Both the position numbers and the translations under genes were made by a program. Below are positions 46,286-54,670 of a DNA stretch of 64,000 nucleotides, one piece after another. How positions within the stretch are numbered: the first letter of the stretch is position 1; every line of letters starts with the position of its first letter. Source of the DNA: Gallionella sp. (GTDB lineage: Bacteria; Pseudomonadota; Gammaproteobacteria; Burkholderiales; Gallionellaceae); NCBI GenBank assembly GCA_023229845.1, contig JALNYK010000007.1:1-64000 (forward strand). Direction: 5' to 3'. A model generated the notes under the pieces. That model was not told the origin of the DNA. It was given only the letters and a program-made list of their open reading frames with translations, and searched no databases.

Positions 46286-47887
46286 ATGGATGTACTGAAA
46301 CGTCTGCAACGAAAACTGACCAACCTCAACCGGATCGTGCTGGCCAAGCTGCGTCCCGGCGATGCGGTGCAGATGCTCAACGAGCGCGCCAAGCTGGAAG
46401 AATGGATAGGCGGCACGGCGCAAGTCGAGAGCTCGGCATCCGGCACGATAGAACAGGCGCTGGGCGCCTATCGCGAGAACAACTACCTCAAGGGCTTACG
46501 CCAGATACGGCTGGTCTGCTACGGCTGCACGCAGGTACTGGACGGCGGCTACCGCCTGATCGACAACCGCGAACCGTTCGAACAGCTGCTGCTCTATGCG
46601 GGCAGGTACGGCAATCGCCCCGGCTCGTTGCGCAAACTCTATCGCGGCCTGCTGAGCTGCTACTTCGCCTACGACCCCTATGCGCCGGAAGCCACGCCCT
46701 CCGGGCGCAGCAACTGGGAAAAACTGAGGGAGTTCCTGGGCAAACATTTTGAGTCTCTGCAGACGCGCGGATTCACGCCGGACTGGATCGCCGCATTGAA
46801 CCGGCACCCGAGTCTGCTGGGTGCGGACCCTTGCCGTCCCTACGAGCAGCTGGTGTTCGATGGAGACTGGTCCGCATTCGACGAACTGCGCGAGCGCCTC
46901 GAAATCGGCACAGATTCATGGCTGGTCAGACGCATGGTCATGACCCCGATAGAAACGGCCGCGAACATGAACGATGCCGAGTTCAAGGACCATCTCGACA
47001 TCCTCCTGCTGTTGCTACACAGCTATCGGCTATATGCCGACGCCGGACTGTCCATCCTGCTGGATCGCTACGCGCAATGCCACAACCGCAAGGTCTGCTC
47101 CCCGCTCAGGGACTTCGCCATCGCGCGCTGGGGCAACCCGTGGCTGCCGGAAAACAGCCATCAATGGCAATGCGGCGCGGCAGCGCGCGACATGCTGGCA
47201 TACTGGCTCAAACGCCACCTGCTGTCGGGTTTTTTCACACTGCTGTGCAACGACGACAAGAAGCTGTCGCGGCGCCTCAACTTCTGGAAGCTCTACAGCG
47301 AAAACCTGACCGGCATGTACTTCGCGCTGGGCCGCGATGCCTTCGACACCGACAACATGGAAGCCTACAAATTCCGCCGGGCGGCGAAAGGACTGATCAC
47401 CAGACTGAGCGAGGAACGACACGATGTCCATGCCTGCATCATGCAGTTCGAGCATCATCATGTGGTCGAATTCAATCGCGACAACAATGTGGCCTACCTC
47501 TACGACCTGAAGCACGGCACTCCGCACTTCTACCTGAGCAAGGGCTGGGCCGAGATCGGCGCACTCAGCGTGACCAGCGTAAGCCAGGGCCTGGACGTCT
47601 CGCGCCAGTCCAAACCGTTGCGCCATCAGGACACGCCGCAACTCAGCTGGGAAGGCCGCTTCGCGCAGGAGCTCGGCGCAACCGACAACGCGCTCAAGGC
47701 GTTCTGCCGCAACTACCAATGCCGCTACACCGACAGCAGAGAGCGGGACGGACACCAATGGATACATCCAGAGAACCTCGCAAAATATGGCCCCGAGGTC
47801 TGGTCGATATTGTCCGGCTGGGGCTTCAAACTGTCGAACGAGGAAAATGGTTATTGCCGCCTGAGCAGTCTGGACATCTCGTTGTAA
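46286..47887 (+). CDS. zorC: ZorC-like EH-signature domain protein
   Basis: A 533-residue soluble protein with no signal peptide or membrane helix. Its position after zorA/zorB, its length and the helical segment SRRLNFWKLYSENLTGMYFALG (328-349) fit ZorC. Candidates for the conserved Glu and His of the EH signature are E395 (HHVVEF, followed by NVAYLYD) and H447 (LRHQDTPQLSWEGRF). In studied type I Zorya systems ZorC is a cytosolic DNA-binding component acting with ZorD. No zorD follows. Family assignment is by context and motif, not by a search. Confidence 0.7.
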   Translation: MDVLKRLQRKLTNLNRIVLAKLRPGDAVQMLNERAKLEEWIGGTAQVESSASGTIEQALGAYRENNYLKGLRQIRLVCYGCTQVLDGGYRLIDNREPFEQLLLYAGRYGNRPGSLRKLYRGLLSCYFAYDPYAPEATPSGRSNWEKLREFLGKHFESLQTRGFTPDWIAALNRHPSLLGADPCRPYEQLVFDGDWSAFDELRERLEIGTDSWLVRRMVMTPIETAANMNDAEFKDHLDILLLLLHSYRLYADAGLSILLDRYAQCHNRKVCSPLRDFAIARWGNPWLPENSHQWQCGAAARDMLAYWLKRHLLSGFFTLLCNDDKKLSRRLNFWKLYSENLTGMYFALGRDAFDTDNMEAYKFRRAAKGLITRLSEERHDVHACIMQFEHHHVVEFNRDNNVAYLYDLKHGTPHFYLSKGWAEIGALSVTSVSQGLDVSRQSKPLRHQDTPQLSWEGRFAQELGATDNALKAFCRNYQCRYTDSRERDGHQWIHPENLAKYGPEVWSILSGWGFKLSNEENGYCRLSSLDISL

Positions 47888-47930
47888 TCGCAAAAGATCG
47901 GTGTTGCCGGACTGGCCGACGCTCGACTCC

Positions 47931-48554
47931 CTAGAGCGACTCTGCCCGATACTTCCGATAGAACCCGAGCACCCGCGGCACGTATTTAACCGTCTCGCGA
48001 TACGGCGGAATCCGGTTGCCGTATTTCGCAACCGCAGTCTCGCCTGCGTTATAGGCCGCCAGCGCCAGACTGACATCGTTGTTGTACGCCTGCAGCAGGT
48101 AGCGCAGGTACTTGGCGCCGCCGTGCAGATTCTGCACCGGATCGAACGGGTCGCTCACTCCGTAGTGCCGAGTAATGCTCGGCATGAGCTGCATCAGCCC
48201 CGCCGCCCCCTTTCTTGAAACGGCGTCCGGCCTGTAACGCGACTCAACAGAGATCACGGCATGCAGCAATGCGCTCTCCAGACCATAGGTTCTGGCGACC
48301 GCATCGACGACCTTGTCGTAATCGACTTTCCGGGCAATAGACGAAGGCGGATCGCCGGCTGCAACAGTACGTTCGACCGGAGCGGGAATCAGGATTGCGT
48401 AGTGATCGTCTGGGGGCACATTGCTTAAACTCACCGTGCCGTCGCTTGCAGTATAGGCATAGATGTTTGCCAGCGCCGGAGGCAACAAGCAGAGTCCGGA
48501 CAGCAAAACGGCGGCGACCGCCAACAACATCTTGATGCTTCCCAATGTCTTCAT
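47931..48554 (-). CDS. Lytic transglycosylase with DUF4124-like N terminus
   Basis: A 207-residue exported protein. The signal peptide (about 1-29, ending ALA) is followed by a short DUF4124-like strand region (NIYAYTASDGTVSLSNVP) and an SLT domain (about 75-205). The catalytic Glu is in VISVESRYRPDAVS; GAAGLMQLMPSIT and AYNAGETAVAKY complete the fold. It cleaves peptidoglycan glycan strands in the periplasm. It converges with the zorC-like gene, with 43 bp between stops. Confidence 0.9.
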   Translation of the reverse strand: MKTLGSIKMLLAVAAVLLSGLCLLPPALANIYAYTASDGTVSLSNVPPDDHYAILIPAPVERTVAAGDPPSSIARKVDYDKVVDAVARTYGLESALLHAVISVESRYRPDAVSRKGAAGLMQLMPSITRHYGVSDPFDPVQNLHGGAKYLRYLLQAYNNDVSLALAAYNAGETAVAKYGNRIPPYRETVKYVPRVLGFYRKYRAESL

Positions 48555-48718
48555 GCCCCCTCCTGTACGAACAGACTACTTCCAGTTGCTGCGTTTCGCA
48601 GGTTAAGCAGGATTTTTTTTCATCTCAATACAGTAAACACAGTAAATCCGGGGTTGGAAATTCATGCAATGTGCTGCAAAGTAATTCCACCTCGCCACCT
48701 GAAAACAACGGAATCGAC

Positions 48719-50077
48719 ATGTTCAAATTGCTGCGTTTCTATTCGGTGACCAGCTTCATCATCATTTTCCTCACGGCTGCGCTCCTGACCTTGTTTTACC
48801 GGCAGGTGACCATGCACTGGATCGAACATCTGGCGAAAACCAACAACCTCGCCGTGGCACAGACTGCGCTGAATTTCGTCGGACCCGAACTCGCGACTTA
48901 CCTTGAGTCCGTGCCTGACGCCGGCGAGCGTGGAATCGGCTCGCACGGACTGCCTGCCGAACTCGCGGCGCACATACGCAGAGTGATGCAGGACACGACG
49001 GTGAGCAGAATTGAAATATACAACCGCAACGGACTGTTGATTTTTTCGACCCATACGACCCCGACCGCCCCACCTCAGGCCCGCAATCCGGGTTTCCTGG
49101 CGGCCCTCGGCGGCCGGGTTTCCGGTTCCATGGTTTTCATGGACACATTCGATCGCCTCGCAGGAACGGCAGCAACAGATAACCTGATGCAAACCTATAC
49201 CCCGATCCGCAGCGGACCGACCGTTCTCGGCGTGTTCGAAACCCATACCGACATGAGCCACCTGATAGAGGAAAGCGACAGGGTGATGTTCTCGATTCTG
49301 GTGGGCGCCGAGCTCATCCTCGCACTGCTATATGCGATATTGTTTTTTGTCGTGCGGCATGCAAAAAACATCATCACGGCCCAGCAGAAAACCATCCTGG
49401 AGAGGACGGCAAGCCTGAAAATCCTGTCCGAAAATTTGTTGAGAAGCGAAGAATCCAGCAAGAAAAAAATAGCGACCGACCTGCATGAGGGGCTTGCACA
49501 GACATTGAGCGCGATCAAGATCAATGTCGAGAACACGGAGCTGACAAAAGCCTACGGCGCCAACACACAATCGCTGGAGGCCATCGTTCCGGTGCTGCAG
49601 AATGCCATTCATGAGGTTCGCGCCATTGCGACCGAGCTGCGCCCATCCAGCCTGGACGATCTCGGCCTGCTGCCCACCATCAACTGGTTCTGCAGGGAAT
49701 TCGAGCAACGGCACCCGAAAATCCGCATCCAGCGGGAAATTTCATTGCAGGAACACAAGATTCCGTCGCAACTGAAAATTGTCATTTACCGCATTATCGA
49801 ATCCGCCTTCAAAAACATCGCGAAATATTCGAGCACCGACCAGATCCGCTTTGTGCTGCATCAGGCCGACGACATGATCCACCTGATCATCGGCGACACC
49901 CCGGCAATGCAGCCCGCGGTAGCGACCATTGCCCGGTTCGCTCCCGGCTCCGGCCCGCAACTCCGTTTTGCCGAGATAAAAGAACGTACGTCATTGTCGG
50001 GCGGAGTATTCTCGACCCGCATGAAAAAAACGGGATGGGTCACGCTCCATTCGTCTTGGGCCTGCGCGAACTATTGA
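48719..50077 (+). CDS. NarX-type sensor histidine kinase with degenerate ATPase domain
   Basis: A 452-residue membrane sensor. Two membrane helices (about 9-28 and 195-215) flank a periplasmic sensor domain. The HisKA_3 phosphoacceptor motif KKIATDLHEGLAQTLSAIKI is intact, as is the RPSSLDDLGLLPTI segment. The ATP-binding domain keeps an N-box-like IIESAFKNIAKYS, but the G1 box reads IGDTPAMQ instead of DxGxG and the G2 region reads GSGPQLRFAEIKER instead of GLGL. Autokinase activity is therefore doubtful. ATG at 48719 is chosen because it immediately precedes the first helix. A NarL-type regulator lies convergently downstream. Confidence 0.8.
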   Translation: MFKLLRFYSVTSFIIIFLTAALLTLFYRQVTMHWIEHLAKTNNLAVAQTALNFVGPELATYLESVPDAGERGIGSHGLPAELAAHIRRVMQDTTVSRIEIYNRNGLLIFSTHTTPTAPPQARNPGFLAALGGRVSGSMVFMDTFDRLAGTAATDNLMQTYTPIRSGPTVLGVFETHTDMSHLIEESDRVMFSILVGAELILALLYAILFFVVRHAKNIITAQQKTILERTASLKILSENLLRSEESSKKKIATDLHEGLAQTLSAIKINVENTELTKAYGANTQSLEAIVPVLQNAIHEVRAIATELRPSSLDDLGLLPTINWFCREFEQRHPKIRIQREISLQEHKIPSQLKIVIYRIIESAFKNIAKYSSTDQIRFVLHQADDMIHLIIGDTPAMQPAVATIARFAPGSGPQLRFAEIKERTSLSGGVFSTRMKKTGWVTLHSSWACANY

Positions 50078-50112
50078 GCTTTCCCTAATTGAAGACAGGA
50101 CATCCGCATCTT

Positions 50113-50158
50113 GTAGGTCGGGTTTTAACCCGACATGTCGGGCTGAAGCCCGACCTAC
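50113..50158. repeat. REP-like inverted pair, GTAGGTCGGG family
   Basis: Units GTAGGTCGGGTTTTAACCCGAC (50113-50134) and the inverted GTCGGGCTGAAGCCCGACCTAC (50137-50158) are 2 bp apart. They match the pair inside the nuo operon except that the first unit has a compensated hairpin loop (TTTTAA), preserving the palindrome. The pair lies between two convergent genes and could act as a bidirectional terminator. Confidence 0.9.
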
Positions 50159-50246
50159 GGTAAACCGCATGTTGTCACGAATTATGGAAAGGCCAATAAT
50201 TGCCGCCGACAGGTTTAGCCTGTCGAACCAAACCACCCTCAATCCG

Positions 50247-50903
50247 CTATGCGGCGAGCAAGCCCTTCTCTATCGCGTAGGCGGTGAGCGTCGATGCATT
50301 GTGCAGATTGAGCTTCTTCATCAGGTTCGATCGGTGTTTTTCAACCGTCTTTACGCTCAGGCAAAAATAATCGGCGATGAACTTGTTCGGATGCCCTTCG
50401 GCCACCAGCTTCAGCACTTCCCGCTCGCGGTGGGTCAGCGTGTCCCAGGGACTGGAAGGAGTGGTCGCGTTGTCCGTACCGAGGTAACCGTTGATAACCT
50501 TGGCCGAAATATCCGGGCTCAGGTAAGTCTTGCCGTTCAGCACGCTACGGATCGCAATGCGCAACTCGTCATGCGATGCGTCTTTCAGGATATAGCCGTC
50601 GGCGCCTGCCCGCAGACTCTCGTGGATATACTCGTCCGTCTTGTGCACCGTCAGCACCAGCACATGCGTCGCCGGGAAACGCCGCTTGATATCCACAATG
50701 GCCTCGATCCCGTTCATGCCGGGCATGGACAAATCGGTCAGCACCAGATGCGGGGACAAGGAGCCCATCATCTGGACAGCGTCGCGACCGTTGCTCGCCT
50801 CCCCGACAATTTCGATCTCCGGGTCCTGGGCCAATAATGCTCTGAGACCCGCCCTCAGCAAGGTGTGGTCTTCGACTATCAGTACGCGTTTTTTTTCGAA
50901 CAT
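50247..50903 (-). CDS. NarL/FixJ-family response regulator
   Basis: A 218-residue two-domain regulator. The receiver domain (1-120) has the acidic pair VEDH, phosphoacceptor Asp in VLTDLSMPGMNG, and the conserved Thr and Lys (LTVHKTD, LKDAS). The LuxR-type DNA-binding domain (about 150-215) carries LTHREREVLKLVAEGHPNKFIADYF and VEKHRSNLMKKL. Its partner may be one of the NarX-type kinases in this region. It may control the neighbouring secretion-like operon, but that is only positional inference. Confidence 0.92.
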   Translation of the reverse strand: MFEKKRVLIVEDHTLLRAGLRALLAQDPEIEIVGEASNGRDAVQMMGSLSPHLVLTDLSMPGMNGIEAIVDIKRRFPATHVLVLTVHKTDEYIHESLRAGADGYILKDASHDELRIAIRSVLNGKTYLSPDISAKVINGYLGTDNATTPSSPWDTLTHREREVLKLVAEGHPNKFIADYFCLSVKTVEKHRSNLMKKLNLHNASTLTAYAIEKGLLAA

Positions 50904-50937
50904 TTAAACCTCCATTGCGTTGCTTGGTGATACATCA

Positions 50938-51465
50938 TTACCTCTGCGCCGATCCTGCCCGACGCTGCCCCGGAACATGCATGAACACCCAATCCGCATA
51001 TTTCGTCTTGCCCTTAAAATTCTGGTCGGCGATGCTGAAGTTGCCTTTCTTTATCGGCTCTTCCTCGGACAGGCTATGCACGCCGTAAATTTCCCCGTTC
51101 GCCCCTTTGATCAATCCCCAGCTCTCACTGCCGCTGACCGGATCCCGGTATATTTTGCGCAGATATCGCTGCGTCGACGGATATCGCTGGTCCTTGAGCA
51201 AGTCTTCCAGATTCACCGGATAGCGTTGCTCCTGCCCCGGGGTATGCTCGAAATATTCGTCGATAGCCTGCCGGAACTGGTCGCCGACGAACAACAACTC
51301 CCGCTCCTTCTCGCGCTGCTGTGCCGTGTGCCAGACCTCTCCGGTCGCTGCCAGCATCACGCCCATGATAGCGATCATGATCACTAGCCCGATATAGGTG
51401 AAACCACCTGTCCTGCCTCGCACCGGGCGCCACATTCCTCTTCCTTTCTGTCCGGGCGCACGCAT
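50938..51465 (-). CDS. Type II secretion-like pseudopilin (third)
   Basis: A 175-residue pilin-like protein with the type III leader RGRTGGFTYIGLVIMIAIMGVMLA; cleavage by prepilin peptidase would fall after Gly, before Phe. The usual Glu5 of the mature pilin is replaced (FTYIG), as in some minor pseudopilins. The C-terminal half is a soluble globular head. The ATG at 51465 overlaps the previous stop (TAATG) with AAGGA upstream. It is the last gene of the secretion-like operon. Confidence 0.8.
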   Translation of the reverse strand: MRAPGQKGRGMWRPVRGRTGGFTYIGLVIMIAIMGVMLAATGEVWHTAQQREKERELLFVGDQFRQAIDEYFEHTPGQEQRYPVNLEDLLKDQRYPSTQRYLRKIYRDPVSGSESWGLIKGANGEIYGVHSLSEEEPIKKGNFSIADQNFKGKTKYADWVFMHVPGQRRAGSAQR

Positions 51466-51845
51466 TACCAATCCTTATAGGCGGAACCATCCCGCGCATT
51501 TCCGGGCGCGCCGCTTCTAATGTCGAACACACCGCCCTTCTCCAGCGAGTCCGGCGGAATAATCAGCCACGCAGTGGCATTGCCGGTGAAGGGGTCCAGA
51601 GGCAGGCTGCGCAAATACTTTTTGCTGACCAGATCCTCCAGGCTATCGGGGTATCTGCTGTTGTCGCCATAAAATTTATCCAGCGCATCCCGCGTCAATG
51701 CAAGATTCTGGTGCAGCACGGCCTCCTTGGATTTCTCCACGCTGTGGAAATACCTCGGCACCGAGATCGTCAGCAACGTCGCGATGATCGCCATGACCAC
51801 CAGCAGTTCGATCAGGGTAAATCCTTTTTTCGCATATGCGTTCAT
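51465..51845 (-). CDS. GspG-like pseudopilin (second)
   Basis: A 126-residue pilin-like protein. The leader AKKGFTLIELLVVMAIIATLLTISVP has the prepilin cleavage site before Phe and Glu5. A DNSRYPDSLEDLVSKKYLRSLPLDPFTG segment is the GspG-type head with its calcium/disulphide-free loop. The ATG at 51845 is preferred, preceded by GGAGGG. It is flanked by two further pseudopilin genes. Confidence 0.85.
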   Translation of the reverse strand: MNAYAKKGFTLIELLVVMAIIATLLTISVPRYFHSVEKSKEAVLHQNLALTRDALDKFYGDNSRYPDSLEDLVSKKYLRSLPLDPFTGNATAWLIIPPDSLEKGGVFDIRSGAPGNARDGSAYKDW

Positions 51846-51855
51846 CCGTCCCTCC

Positions 51856-52338
51856 TCACCAATTCCTGTAAGGAACGCCATTCAGCCCAATGCCGAAAGA
51901 CTGGGAATACACATCGAACACATCCTCGCCTTCTTGCGGCGCATCGGCCGCGCTTTCATAACTGCGCTTGCCCCAGGTTTCCTCATCCTGCTTGTCCGGG
52001 TCGGAGGACATCGGATCGCGCGGGATGCGCCGCAGAAAATAAATCCTGCCCTTGCCGTCTGGACTGCTGGCATCTGGCTCGCCGTCCACCAGCACTTTCA
52101 ACGACGAGGGGTAGCCCGACCTGATCACCGAATGAACGACGCGCCCCTCATTCACCGCCTGCTTGTACGCATCCAGCCCGGCGCGAATTTCCCGCAACGC
52201 CAGACGCAACTCCTGCTCCTTGTTGCGTTGCACGGCCACTTCGGCCATCGGCAAGGCGATCGTCGCCAGCAAGGCGACGATCGCCACCGAGATGACCAGC
52301 TCGATAAGAGTGAAGCCTCTGACGCTCGATTCCATCAT
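51856..52338 (-). CDS. Type II secretion-like pseudopilin (first of three)
   Basis: A 160-residue pilin-like protein with leader VRGFTLIELVISVAIVALLATIALP. The head shows RNKEQELRLALREIRAGLDAYKQAVNEG, then YPSSLKVLVDGEP and RIYFLRRIPRDP, a pattern of GspG/GspH-like minor subunits. The start ATG at 52338 overlaps the secretin stop (ATGATGG), and an ATG 3 nt later is equally possible. The open frame upstream belongs to the secretin region. Confidence 0.85.
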   Translation of the reverse strand: MMESSVRGFTLIELVISVAIVALLATIALPMAEVAVQRNKEQELRLALREIRAGLDAYKQAVNEGRVVHSVIRSGYPSSLKVLVDGEPDASSPDGKGRIYFLRRIPRDPMSSDPDKQDEETWGKRSYESAADAPQEGEDVFDVYSQSFGIGLNGVPYRNW

Positions 52339-54629
52339 TGCGTGACCGAGATAAAGTGTGGCGCGGGAGGCATGGAAGCCAGCGATTCGCCTCCCGCACC
52401 GGACAAATTGATGCGACTGACCGTAACCGGCGACTGCGGCGTGGCGGCAGTCACGTCGAACATCAATATGACCGCGCTGCCGTCGTTGCCCGCCGCAACC
52501 CCCTTCATGTCGACCACGATCTGGCCGCTGGCCTGGTCTATCGTCTTGGTAAAACCCGACGGCGAATTGTCCGTTCTCATCCAATCCCCTGCGGTGACAT
52601 CGGCCGCCTTCAGCACGGCCGGATCGAATCCCACCAGCAAGCCGAGACCGCTCACGCCTTGCTGCGCCTTGGCATTGAGCATCAGCCCTATCCTGTCGCC
52701 GACCTTGGCCTGTTTCGGCCCCAGCCATGTAAACGGCTGCGGCGGGGTTGCAGCAGGCGCGGCGGCGACCGGCGTGCGCGCCGCCGGGGTTGCGGGAGAT
52801 GCGTTCGAGGTGCTGCTGACCGCGACGGTGCCCAGCGGCTTCAACACCAGCTGATTGCTGCGCAAGCTGGACTCGGTGCCGGACCAGTATTCCACCTCCC
52901 TTGCATCCGGATAGCGATGATTGCCCACGACCCGCGGCGTGATGGAAAGAACGATTTCCGTCTTGCTGCCGTTATCCCTGTGGCTGGCAAACAGGCGTCC
53001 GATAAGCGGCAGATCTCCTATCCCCGGCACCTTGCTTGCGGTGTTCCTGTCCTCGTCGTTGATCAGGCCGGCAAGGATCTGCGTTTCGCCGTCCTTGAGA
53101 CGCAAGACTGTCGAGGTGTTGCGCGTGCCGACCTGGTAAGCCAGCGTCCCCGACACGGCATTCAGCACCTCCTTGACGATGGAGCTGACTTCCATGCTGA
53201 CCTTGATGGAAACCTCGTTGTCCATGTGCACCTCCGGCTCGACTTCCAGCTTCAGGCCGACATCCAGATACTGGACATTGCCGGTGATCACCGGCGTGCC
53301 GGTCGTCACCGGCGTCACCGCATTGGTGATTACCGGCACGCGATCGCCGATCATGATCTTGGCCTTCTCGCGGTTGCGCGCCCGGATGCGCGGGCTGGCC
53401 AGCAGATTGGTATCGCCGTCCTGCAGCAGCAGATTGAGCGTGGCGCTCAACGCCGGGCTGGTGACGATGTTGCCGCCGTTGAGACTCCGCAATTCGTTGA
53501 CCGTCAGCGCATCTGCGCCTGCCGCCGCGCCCTGTGCCGTGAACGTAAGCTGGCTGGGATACTTGATGCCGATCTCGGACAGGCGCGAGCGGCTGATTTC
53601 AAGCACCTCCACTTCCAGCATGACTTCAGGATCGGCGATATCCTGATCTGCGACCATTTTCTCGGCAAGACGGAGCGCCTCGGGCGTGTCCCGCATCACC
53701 AGCGAATTGGTCTTCTCGTGTACGAAGATGTCCTTGGTTTTCAGCAGCGTCTTGATCATGGTCAGCATCTGTTTCGGATCTGCATTGGTCAGATGAAAAC
53801 TCCTGATCTTGAGGTCCTGGTAATCCTTCAACTTGGCCGGCGTGTTCGGATAGATGAACACGGTGTTGTCGCTGATGATTTTCCTTTCCAGCTGGCTCTG
53901 CAGCAGGATCAGGTCGATCGCATCCTCCACCGAAACATCCTTGACGAAAATCGACGTCTTGATATCCGGCTTGACGTCCTTGTCCAGCAGCACGTTGATG
54001 CCGCTGGTGCGCGACAGCGCCTCGAACACCAGCTTCACGTTGGCATCGCGAAATTGCAGAGTGACCGGCTTTTTGAACGTCGTCCTGAGGGATGGCTCCG
54101 CCATCAGCACCTTGGCCGCCTGCTCGTCGATCTGACGCTGCAACAGAATGGCCTGCCCATGTTTGGGATTTTCGAGAAATATCGGTTTCAGCGCGGCCCG
54201 AGCAGCGTCCGGGTCGCCATTCTGGAGCAGATTGCGCGCCGCTTCGATCATCGCTGCGTGGCGTCTGTCCGCTGCCAGTTCTTCAAGCCCCAGCCTGGCC
54301 CTGTCGTTGTCCGGATCGAGTTTGAGTATGTGTTCGTAAATTCCCTGGGCCGCATCCAGACGCCCGGCTGCGCGTTCGCCGTTAGCCGCCGCCGCCAGAC
54401 GATTGGCCGTCCGCTCGCGGTTGCGCAACCATGCGGTGCGATAAGACAAGTTGTCCGGAGCGGCCTTGCTAGCTTGCTCCAGCTTCACCAACCCCTCTTC
54501 CGCATGCCCTTGCTCCATCAGCTCCATCCCTTCCCGGTGCAGCCTCTGTCCGGCGCAACCCGCCACGGTTGCCGCGACCAGCAGGAGCAGCGCGGCAGCA
54601 CGCCGGAATTCAAGACTATATCCATGCAT
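52335..54629 (-). CDS. Secretin lipoprotein with TPR-like N terminus and cohesin-like C terminus
   Basis: A 764-residue outer-membrane secretin of the GspD/PilQ/MshL family. The lipobox VAGC places the lipidated Cys at residue 25. Residues 30-170 look like TPR helices; STN/N-domains follow (about 180-350, FRDANVKLVFEALSRTSGINVLLD), then the secretin core (about 370-600) with VPGIGDLPLIGRLF. The last 120 residues (about 645-764) resemble a cohesin domain (VGDRIGLMLNAK...VSGLGLLVGFDPAVLKAADV). The ATG at 54629 with GGGGGC upstream gives the lipoprotein signal; an upstream start at 54674 does not. Confidence 0.85.
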   Translation of the reverse strand: MHGYSLEFRRAAALLLLVAATVAGCAGQRLHREGMELMEQGHAEEGLVKLEQASKAAPDNLSYRTAWLRNRERTANRLAAAANGERAAGRLDAAQGIYEHILKLDPDNDRARLGLEELAADRRHAAMIEAARNLLQNGDPDAARAALKPIFLENPKHGQAILLQRQIDEQAAKVLMAEPSLRTTFKKPVTLQFRDANVKLVFEALSRTSGINVLLDKDVKPDIKTSIFVKDVSVEDAIDLILLQSQLERKIISDNTVFIYPNTPAKLKDYQDLKIRSFHLTNADPKQMLTMIKTLLKTKDIFVHEKTNSLVMRDTPEALRLAEKMVADQDIADPEVMLEVEVLEISRSRLSEIGIKYPSQLTFTAQGAAAGADALTVNELRSLNGGNIVTSPALSATLNLLLQDGDTNLLASPRIRARNREKAKIMIGDRVPVITNAVTPVTTGTPVITGNVQYLDVGLKLEVEPEVHMDNEVSIKVSMEVSSIVKEVLNAVSGTLAYQVGTRNTSTVLRLKDGETQILAGLINDEDRNTASKVPGIGDLPLIGRLFASHRDNGSKTEIVLSITPRVVGNHRYPDAREVEYWSGTESSLRSNQLVLKPLGTVAVSSTSNASPATPAARTPVAAAPAATPPQPFTWLGPKQAKVGDRIGLMLNAKAQQGVSGLGLLVGFDPAVLKAADVTAGDWMRTDNSPSGFTKTIDQASGQIVVDMKGVAAGNDGSAVILMFDVTAATPQSPVTVSRINLSGAGGESLASMPPAPHFISVTQ

Positions 54630-54670
54630 GATTCGCGCCCCCTGAATATGGAAAAAATGTGTCATGTTTT

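Noticed and set aside
40748..48554. Horizontally acquired defence island
   Set aside because: No integrase, tRNA attachment site, transposon remnant or obvious change in base composition; flanks are housekeeping genes, so recent island transfer is not supported.
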